Of a stretch of 11,420 nucleotides of DNA, positions 6,250 to 11,420 are shown in pieces. The stretch is taken from assembly GCA_964557845.1 (NCBI GenBank), contig CAZLBV010000307.1, positions 1 through 11,420 of the forward strand, in the 5' to 3' direction. The DNA is from CAZLBV01 sp964557845 (GTDB taxonomy: Bacteria; Acidobacteriota; Aminicenantia; Aminicenantales; Aminicenantaceae). The notes under the pieces are model-generated. The model was not told the origin of the DNA. It did no database searches and was given only the letters and a program-made list of their open reading frames with translations. Each line of letters starts with the position of its first letter. Within the stretch, counting starts at the first letter, position 1. The position numbers were made by a program, and so were the translations under genes.

Positions 6250-7374
6250 TTATAATTCTTTCTTATAGACTCTAAATTTTTTATATAGGATTCCTCCCAT
6301 CTTCTCCATTTCTGCCCTGACTTTAACATTGGCTTCCATTTCGTGATGGGTATCCATGACTTCCATTCCGGCATCCCGGGCAGACTTTATCATTCTTACT
6401 CCCATAATCACATCCAAACCACGTCCTCGGTATTCTTCTTTGACCGCCCCTAGCAATAAATCGAGTTGTTTTGATCTTTTGGATGCCTTGAGTATTTTAA
6501 ACATCCCAAAAGGAAAAAGCCTGCCTTTTGCCTTCTTTATTCCCTCTGTCATATCAGGAAGCCCAATGACAAAAGATATTACCTCCCCGTCCTTCCTAAC
6601 CGCTTTGATAAAATTGGGATTTACCACTGGCATATAACGTTTAACCAGGTCATCCATTTCTTTTTCATCCAGAGGTGTATACCCATAGATATTTTCCTGT
6701 GTATAGCATTTATTCATGAGATGAAGGATAGGATTAATGATCTTCCTGATATCTTTCTTTGTTTTCGGTTCCAAAATCTCATAATTTCCTTTCTTCAAAG
6801 CCCTTTCATAGATTTTATTATAAAATTCTGGAAATTCTTTGGGAACGTCCAATTTATATACGTAATAATCAATATCTTTAGTGTAGCCGTGATTTTCTAC
6901 AAATCGGGGCATCCAATCGAAATTATAATAGCAGGCAATGGTGCTGTGGCTGTCAAAACCTTCTATTAAAAATCCTTCTGGGTCCTGATCTGTGAAGCCA
7001 TAAGGTCCGATTATTTTCTTCATACCATGCCGGCGGGCCCAATCTTCCACCTGATCCAGCAGGATTTTAACGATCTCCTCATTTTCATATGTTTCTAGAT
7101 ATCCGAATCTCGCAGTCTTTTCATTCCTGTGCTCGTTATATCGCTGGTTGATAATACCCATGATCCTGCCGACTGGTTTTTTCCCCTGAAAGGCGATCAG
7201 CATAATGGTATCGCAGTAAGTAAAAGCTTTGTTCTTATTTTTATTGAAATAAGTCCATTCATCAAAATAGATAGGATGGACCCAATTGTCATGTCCTGCA
7301 TGAATTTTTTCCGGAAGATAAATGAATGTTTTCAAATCTTTTCTGCTTTCGACTTCTTTGATATTAATATTCAT
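6250..7374 (-). CDS. YghO-like GNAT-superfamily protein
   Basis: This predicted cytoplasmic protein has 374 residues and resembles the YghO-like group of the GNAT acyltransferase superfamily, whose substrates are not established. The N-terminal half holds conserved-looking aromatic segments, including HAGHDNWVHPIYFDEWTYFN (25-44) and IIGPYGFTDQDPEGFLIEGF (121-140). The C-terminal part has a GNAT-like core: strand LDLLLGAV (304-311), then EYRGRGLD (314-321), which fits the acetyl-CoA pyrophosphate loop. A helix and HHEMEANVKVRAEMEKMGG (343-361), a typical late-GNAT helix, follow. AGGAA directly abuts the ATG, so the ribosome binding site is weak; an in-frame stop sits just upstream and fixes this start. 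It is the first gene of a probable two-gene unit with anSME. A functional link with sulfatase maturation is not evident. Family assignment is good; function is unknown. Confidence 0.78.
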   Translation of the reverse strand: MNINIKEVESRKDLKTFIYLPEKIHAGHDNWVHPIYFDEWTYFNKNKNKAFTYCDTIMLIAFQGKKPVGRIMGIINQRYNEHRNEKTARFGYLETYENEEIVKILLDQVEDWARRHGMKKIIGPYGFTDQDPEGFLIEGFDSHSTIACYYNFDWMPRFVENHGYTKDIDYYVYKLDVPKEFPEFYNKIYERALKKGNYEILEPKTKKDIRKIINPILHLMNKCYTQENIYGYTPLDEKEMDDLVKRYMPVVNPNFIKAVRKDGEVISFVIGLPDMTEGIKKAKGRLFPFGMFKILKASKRSKQLDLLLGAVKEEYRGRGLDVIMGVRMIKSARDAGMEVMDTHHEMEANVKVRAEMEKMGGILYKKFRVYKKEL

Positions 7375-7480
7375 TTCCTAACCTATTCAATCCATGTAAA
7401 AATTTTAGACCTGATACTCATTTTTTCTATACTACAGAACAATAAATTAAAAGGCAAAATATATCAACTGATTTTAAGAG

Positions 7481-7509
7481 TTGACAACCGAATAAAGGAT
7501 TAATAAACT
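7481..7509 (+). promoter_or_regulatory. rnfC: Predicted sigma70-type promoter of the rnf operon
   Basis: A perfect -35 TTGACA (7481-7486) is followed after 17 bases by TAAACT (7504-7509). The transcript would begin near 7516 and keep the GGTGA (7526-7530) that precedes the rnfC ATG by 9 bases. The surrounding 165-base gap between the divergent GNAT gene and rnfC is AT-rich and shows no other clear element. Confidence 0.5.
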
Positions 7510-7539
7510 TGTGGATTAAATTATTGGTGATATAAACTA

Positions 7540-8856
7540 ATGAAAATAAAATCGTTTCCCCATGGAATCCATCCTCCTGAATTAAAAGAAATAACCGCCA
7601 AAAAACCATTGGAAAACCTACTCCCTCCGGAAAAAGTATACATTCCTCTGCATCAACATTTTGGAGCTCCGGCAGAACCTCTAGTAAAGAAAGGAGACGA
7701 AGTTTTGGTTGGGCAAAAAATAGGGGAAGCCAAAACATTATTTTCAGCAAACGTTCATTCCAGCGTCTCGGGAACGGTCCTGATCGTGGATGATCATCCC
7801 CATCCACTGGGAAAACCGGTTTTGACCATAACCATTTCCAATGACGGAGAAGATCGCACTTTTGAAGAGAAAAAAGACAGCATTGATCCCTTTTCTCTCA
7901 ACCCGGCCGATATTCGCACCAATGTAAAGGAAGCTGGGATCGTCGGTTTGGGGGGAGCTGCTTTCCCCACTGCAATCAAGCTGTCTCCACCCAAAGACAA
8001 ACCAATTGATACCATTATCCTGAATGGATGCGAATGCGAGCCTTTGCTGACTGCTGATTACCGGCTAATGCTGGAATATCCTGATGAAATCCTAAAAGGA
8101 GCTGAACTCATCAAGATAGCCACCGGAGCCCAACATATAATTTTAGGAATTGAAGACAATAAAAAGGATGTCTATGAATTATTCCAGGAAAAAAGCAGTG
8201 AATATTCAACGAAACCCGCTCTGCTTAAAACAAAATACCCCCAGGGAGCAGAAAAGAACCTGATCTATGCGCTGCTGGGAAGAGAAGTCCCCCGGGGAGG
8301 TCTTCCTTTTGATGTGGGCGTCGTGGTTCAAAATGTGGGTACGGTCAAAGCCATCTGGGATGCATTAAATTCCGGTAAACCACTGTATGAACGCGCTTTA
8401 ACCATCACTGGGGATGAAATACAAGACCCCAAAAACCTTATGGTAAGGATTGGCACTCCATTTAAAGCCATAATCGACCACTGCGGCGGTCTTTCCGAGG
8501 ACGCCAATATCCTGATCATGGGCGGCCCAATGATGGGGCTTTCCCAGTGGACCACCGAAGTTCCCGTGATCAAAGGCACGTCAGGAATCCTGTCCTGGAA
8601 AACCGCTCCCTCAAGGGAATACGAATGTATTCGCTGTGGAAGATGTCTGAAACACTGCCCCATGAATTTAGTTCCTACACAGATAATGAAATATATTAAG
8701 AATGACATGCTGGCGGAAGCAGAAGCCCAGGGAGCGCTGGACTGTGTGGAGTGCGGCTGCTGCCAGTACTCCTGTCCGGCTAAAATTCCTCTTGTACACT
8801 GGATCCGTCTTGGAAAAAATAAAATAACCGCTTTAAAACGCAAAAAGAGTGCTTAA
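7540..8856 (+). CDS. rnfC: Rnf complex subunit C (ferredoxin:NAD+ oxidoreductase)
   Basis: RnfC is the peripheral NADH/NAD+-side subunit of the Rnf complex, which couples reduced-ferredoxin oxidation and NAD+ reduction to Na+ or H+ export. The protein has 438 residues, a normal length for the short anaerobe type without the long repeat tail of proteobacterial RnfC. The N-terminus (about 5-100) is the RnfC barrel-sandwich region beginning FPHGIHPPE. A glycine-rich GIVGLGGAAFPT (133-144) and NGCECEP (162-168) belong to the NuoF-like flavin/nucleotide domain. Two ferredoxin-type [4Fe-4S] motifs follow: C363, C366, C369, C373 and C402, C405, C408, C412. It is the first gene of a C-D-G-E-A operon, the order common in clostridia, thermotogae and several anaerobic phyla. 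Its stop overlaps the rnfD start by one base (TAATG), suggesting translational coupling. Confidence 0.96.
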   Translation: MKIKSFPHGIHPPELKEITAKKPLENLLPPEKVYIPLHQHFGAPAEPLVKKGDEVLVGQKIGEAKTLFSANVHSSVSGTVLIVDDHPHPLGKPVLTITISNDGEDRTFEEKKDSIDPFSLNPADIRTNVKEAGIVGLGGAAFPTAIKLSPPKDKPIDTIILNGCECEPLLTADYRLMLEYPDEILKGAELIKIATGAQHIILGIEDNKKDVYELFQEKSSEYSTKPALLKTKYPQGAEKNLIYALLGREVPRGGLPFDVGVVVQNVGTVKAIWDALNSGKPLYERALTITGDEIQDPKNLMVRIGTPFKAIIDHCGGLSEDANILIMGGPMMGLSQWTTEVPVIKGTSGILSWKTAPSREYECIRCGRCLKHCPMNLVPTQIMKYIKNDMLAEAEAQGALDCVECGCCQYSCPAKIPLVHWIRLGKNKITALKRKKSA

Positions 8857-9830
8857 TGACGAATAAAACCTTCTTTATTCAATCATCTCCCCATTTCAAA
8901 GACCGGGATTCCGTTCCTAAGATCATGTACGCAGTTGTTATTGCGTTAATGCCGGCTGTAGCTGCTTCTTTCTACTTTTTCCGGTTTAGAGCCTTGTGGA
9001 TCTATCTGCTCTGTATCGGTGGATGCCTTGCTACAGAGGCTTTGTTTCTTAAAGCCAGAAAAAAACCGATGGTCGCACTTTGGGATGGATCTGCTGTCAT
9101 CACAGGATTACTTCTCGCTATGACACTGCCGCCTGATCTTTCCTTAGAACTGGTTGTTATCGGCGCAGTTGTGGCGATCGGAATAGGAAAACAGGTGTTC
9201 GGAGGCTTAGGGCATAACGTGTTCAATCCGGCTTTAGTCGGCCGGGCCTTTCTTCAAGTCGCCTTCCCAGTGGCCATGACTACCTGGAAAGCTCCGGTCA
9301 CTCTGGCTGCCGACACAGCGACTTTTGCCACCCCCTTGGGCAATCTTAAGTTCCAAAACGCAGTATCTGAAGGTACCTTAACTTCCCTTAAGGACCTTTT
9401 CTTCGGCAATATAGGAGGATGCTTAGGTGAGACATCTGCTCTTGCGCTTCTAATCGGAGCCGCCTATCTACTTTACCGCCGGGTGATCGATTGGCGGATT
9501 CCCTTTGGAATTTTATCCATGCTTATTGTGTTTACAGGAATCTTTTATGCAACTAATTCTGATAAATACGCTTCTCCCCTTTTTCACATGCTGGCCGGAG
9601 GACTCTTAATAGGCGCTTTTTTTATGGCCACGGACATGGTAACTTCACCCATAACTCCAAAAGGGGTCTGGATCTATGCCTTGGGGATAGGGCTTTTGAT
9701 CGGACTGATCCGTCTTTTTGGGGGATTCCCTGAGGGGGTGATGTTCTCCATCCTGTTTATGAATACTTTTGTCCCTCTGATCAACCGCTCCCTGCGGCCC
9801 AGGATTCTTGGTGAAAGGAGTAAGAAATGA
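8856..9830 (+). CDS. rnfD: Rnf complex subunit D (membrane flavoprotein)
   Basis: RnfD is an integral membrane subunit of Rnf, homologous to NqrB, and carries covalently bound FMN in the ion-translocation path. The protein has 324 residues with about ten hydrophobic segments. Conserved family blocks are SSPHF (10-14), the loop KQVFGGLGHNVFNP (112-125) and ATDMVTSPITPKG (258-270). The expected FMN-threonine site is D153-T-A-T-F-A-T159-P-L: T159 and the aspartate six residues before it are present, but the usual Gly of the (S/T)GAT motif is Phe157. The start overlaps the end of rnfC by one base, and its own end overlaps rnfG by four (ATGA). An ApbE-type flavin transferase would be needed and is not in the window. 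Confidence 0.95.
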   Translation: MTNKTFFIQSSPHFKDRDSVPKIMYAVVIALMPAVAASFYFFRFRALWIYLLCIGGCLATEALFLKARKKPMVALWDGSAVITGLLLAMTLPPDLSLELVVIGAVVAIGIGKQVFGGLGHNVFNPALVGRAFLQVAFPVAMTTWKAPVTLAADTATFATPLGNLKFQNAVSEGTLTSLKDLFFGNIGGCLGETSALALLIGAAYLLYRRVIDWRIPFGILSMLIVFTGIFYATNSDKYASPLFHMLAGGLLIGAFFMATDMVTSPITPKGVWIYALGIGLLIGLIRLFGGFPEGVMFSILFMNTFVPLINRSLRPRILGERSKK

Positions 9831-10420
9831 ATCTATACACCAGGATGATCGTTGTTCTTACTGTGGTTGGGTTGATCTCCGGGGGATTTTTATCTGTTGT
9901 CGGTATGCTCACTCAAGAACGCATCGAACTTAACCGCCAGAAAGAAATAGAGGAAGCCATCGGTCAGGTCGTTCCCGGAACAAAAAGTTATACCACCGCC
10001 GTGGAAGAAAAGGATCTCACTGTATATGAGGTAAAAGGGGAACAGGATAATCTGATCGGCTATGCTGTCTATGCCAGAGGCACAGGTTTTCAAGATATTA
10101 TCACTTTAATGTTCGGAACAGATCTTGATCTGGATAAGATCAACAGCTTGACTATCTTGGAACAGAAGGAAACACCTGGGCTGGGTGCCAAGATCACCGA
10201 TGGCCAGACTTTCCTTCAGTTTTGGGAAGACCGAGAAATCAACCAAGGCCTCACCCTACGCAAACCTGCTGTGGATACCAAAGAAAAGCTGGCTTCTTCT
10301 GAAGTCAATACGATTACCGGAGCCACTATTTCTTCCCAGAAAGTGTTGGATATAGTTAATTTTTCGCTGGAGCAGGTGAGATCTCTCAAAAACCAGGGCA
10401 AGCTGGAAGGGGAGGAATAA
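9827..10420 (+). CDS. rnfG: Rnf complex subunit G (covalent FMN electron-transfer subunit)
   Basis: RnfG, homologous to NqrC, is anchored in the inner membrane and carries a covalent FMN on its extracytoplasmic domain. The protein has 197 residues: one N-terminal membrane segment (about 7-28) and then a soluble FMN-binding domain. Visible motifs are ETPGLGAKI (115-123) and the flavinylation site NTITGATISS (161-170), where T167 is the expected phosphoester-linked residue. The residue six before it is Asn161, where Asp is frequent. AAAGGAG near the end of rnfD serves as ribosome binding site, and the start overlaps the rnfD stop by four bases. Confidence 0.94.
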   Translation: MNLYTRMIVVLTVVGLISGGFLSVVGMLTQERIELNRQKEIEEAIGQVVPGTKSYTTAVEEKDLTVYEVKGEQDNLIGYAVYARGTGFQDIITLMFGTDLDLDKINSLTILEQKETPGLGAKITDGQTFLQFWEDREINQGLTLRKPAVDTKEKLASSEVNTITGATISSQKVLDIVNFSLEQVRSLKNQGKLEGEE

Positions 10421-10421
10421 T

Positions 10422-11036
10422 ATGCCGGCAAAAAGCATTGGACAGGAATACATGAAAGGCCTTTGGGCTGAAAACCCGGTCTTTCGGCAGCTTTTGGGGA
10501 TGTGCCCCACCCTAGCTGTGACCAATGCAGTGATCAATGGGATCGCCATGGGGCTGGCAACCTCTTTTGTACTGATCCTCAGCTCACTGGTTGTCGCATC
10601 CATAAAAAAGTTGATCCCCAGTCAAGTAAGGATCGCTAGCTATATCGTCATTATCGCCACTTTTGTCACCATCGCCGATAGATTTATGGCTGCTTTTTTC
10701 CCACCTATCTCCAAGGCGCTGGGTCCATATGTGCCTCTGATCGTGGTCAACTGTATTATTTTGGGAAGACAGGAAGCCTTCGCTTCTAAAAATCCTATCG
10801 GCCGTTCTTTCATAGATGCCCTGGGAATGAGCACCGGTTTTATTCTTGCCTTGCTGATGTTAAGCAGTATCCGTGAGGTTCTGGGTGCAGGGACTTTCCT
10901 CGGCCATCAGGTTTTAGGGGGATGGTTTAAACCATGGATCATCATGATCCTGCCTGCCGGAGCCTTTATTACTCTGGGTATCCTTTTAGGCCTGGCTCTG
11001 CTGATAGAAATGAAAACCCAGCGGAGGAGAACATAA
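10422..11036 (+). CDS. rnfE: Rnf complex subunit E (membrane subunit)
   Basis: RnfE is an integral membrane subunit of Rnf, homologous to NqrD. It pairs with RnfA to form the inverted-repeat membrane core that holds an intramembrane [2Fe-2S] cluster. The protein has 204 residues and about six membrane segments. The two cysteine-bearing half-helix motifs are visible: LLGMCPTLAVT with C28, and IVVNCIILGRQEAFASKN with C111. The start lies one base after the rnfG stop, with GGGGAGG inside the rnfG end as ribosome binding site. Its stop overlaps the next start (TAATG). Confidence 0.95.
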   Translation: MPAKSIGQEYMKGLWAENPVFRQLLGMCPTLAVTNAVINGIAMGLATSFVLILSSLVVASIKKLIPSQVRIASYIVIIATFVTIADRFMAAFFPPISKALGPYVPLIVVNCIILGRQEAFASKNPIGRSFIDALGMSTGFILALLMLSSIREVLGAGTFLGHQVLGGWFKPWIIMILPAGAFITLGILLGLALLIEMKTQRRRT

Positions 11037-11420
11037 TGGATCTTTTAACCATTTTGATCCTTTCCATCCTGGTTAATAATTTTGTCCTCTACTATTTCCT
11101 GGGTATCTGCCCTTTTTTAGGTGTCAGTAAAAAAATAGATTCTGCGGTTTCAATGGGATTGGCGGTAACCTTTGTCATGACAATTACTGCGGTAGTTTCC
11201 TGGCTGATCAATCACCTGATCCTCATACCGAATAATCTTGGCTATTTGCAGATAGTCTCTTTTATACTGGTCATCGCAGCGCTGGTTCAGCTGGTGGAGA
11301 TGTTTATACGAAAGATCAGCCCCCCTCTCTATCAAGCATTGGGAATATATCTTCCTTTGATTACCACTAACTGTGCCATCATGGGCTTAGCCCTGCTGGC
11401 TGCGTTAAAAAATTATAATC
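11036..11420 (+). CDS. rnfA: Rnf complex subunit A, N-terminal part (truncated by window end)
   Basis: RnfA is the integral membrane partner of RnfE and is homologous to NqrE. The first 128 residues are visible. They begin MDLLTILILSILVNNFVLYY and carry the paired cysteine motifs FLGICPFLGVSKK (C25) and PLITTNCAIMG (C113) expected for the shared [2Fe-2S] site. The complete gene is usually about 190 residues, so roughly one third lies beyond the window. The start overlaps the rnfE stop by one base, with GGAGGAGA just upstream. rnfB, the ferredoxin-accepting subunit, would be expected next. Confidence 0.95.
   Translation, partial: MDLLTILILSILVNNFVLYYFLGICPFLGVSKKIDSAVSMGLAVTFVMTITAVVSWLINHLILIPNNLGYLQIVSFILVIAALVQLVEMFIRKISPPLYQALGIYLPLITTNCAIMGLALLAALKNYN

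Noticed and set aside
7427..7807. Minus-strand frame spanning the rnfC promoter region and the rnfC start.
   Set aside because: Most of it is antisense to the conserved RnfC N-terminus, and it has no recognisable domain.
1..11420. A reassigned genetic code in which TGA is a sense codon, which would restore the SEC-C tail.
   Set aside because: Recognised genes such as the symporter, the kinase and rnfD end at TGA at the expected family length, and no recognised gene contains an internal TGA.

Overview
The window looks like a chromosomal segment from a Gram-negative anaerobe. A TonB-dependent outer-membrane receptor implies an outer membrane. The Rnf ion-pumping complex and an oxygen-sensitive radical-SAM sulfatase-maturating enzyme imply anaerobic metabolism. 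Several genes have strong GGAG-type ribosome binding sites, which fits poorly with typical Bacteroidetes, although gene content resembles the wider FCB and candidate-phylum anaerobes. The phylum cannot be fixed from this sequence alone. Nothing suggests a plasmid, phage or transposon. Coding density is high and the longest stretch without an assigned gene is about 206 bases.

Positions 1-4824 look like a carbohydrate-uptake region. It begins with the 3' end of a TonB-dependent receptor, followed by a convergent galactokinase-like GHMP sugar kinase with a TTG start. Divergent from the kinase is an SGLT-type sodium/sugar symporter that keeps the hexose-binding residues of the vSGLT/SGLT1 group. 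Next comes a divergent member of the branched-chain aminotransferase fold (PLP fold type IV). A nearly identical 20-bp sequence lies upstream of both the symporter and the aminotransferase-like gene, so the two may share a regulator. Receptor, symporter and kinase together suggest import and 1-phosphorylation of a hexose, most likely galactose or a relative.

Positions 4825-7374 carry a two-gene minus-strand unit. A YghO-like GNAT-superfamily protein is transcribed first, then an anaerobic sulfatase-maturating enzyme (anSME) with all expected iron-sulfur cysteines. Directly after the anSME stop codon, in the same frame, there are 28 codons that encode an intact SEC-C zinc-binding motif (CPCGSG...CCG). 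A single TGA separates them. This is the most unusual feature of the window.

Positions 7540-11420 hold rnfC-rnfD-rnfG-rnfE-rnfA, with rnfA cut by the window end. The genes overlap or nearly touch and form one operon behind a predicted sigma70-type promoter. The complex couples ferredoxin:NAD+ electron transfer to Na+ or H+ transport. A Na+-pumping version would supply the gradient used by the sodium/sugar symporter, but that link is inference.

No tRNA, rRNA, CRISPR array, insertion sequence or convincing intrinsic terminator was seen. I did not recognise a wholly new multi-gene system. The points most worth checking are the interrupted SEC-C tail, the aminotransferase-like protein in a sugar locus, and the shared operator-like repeat.
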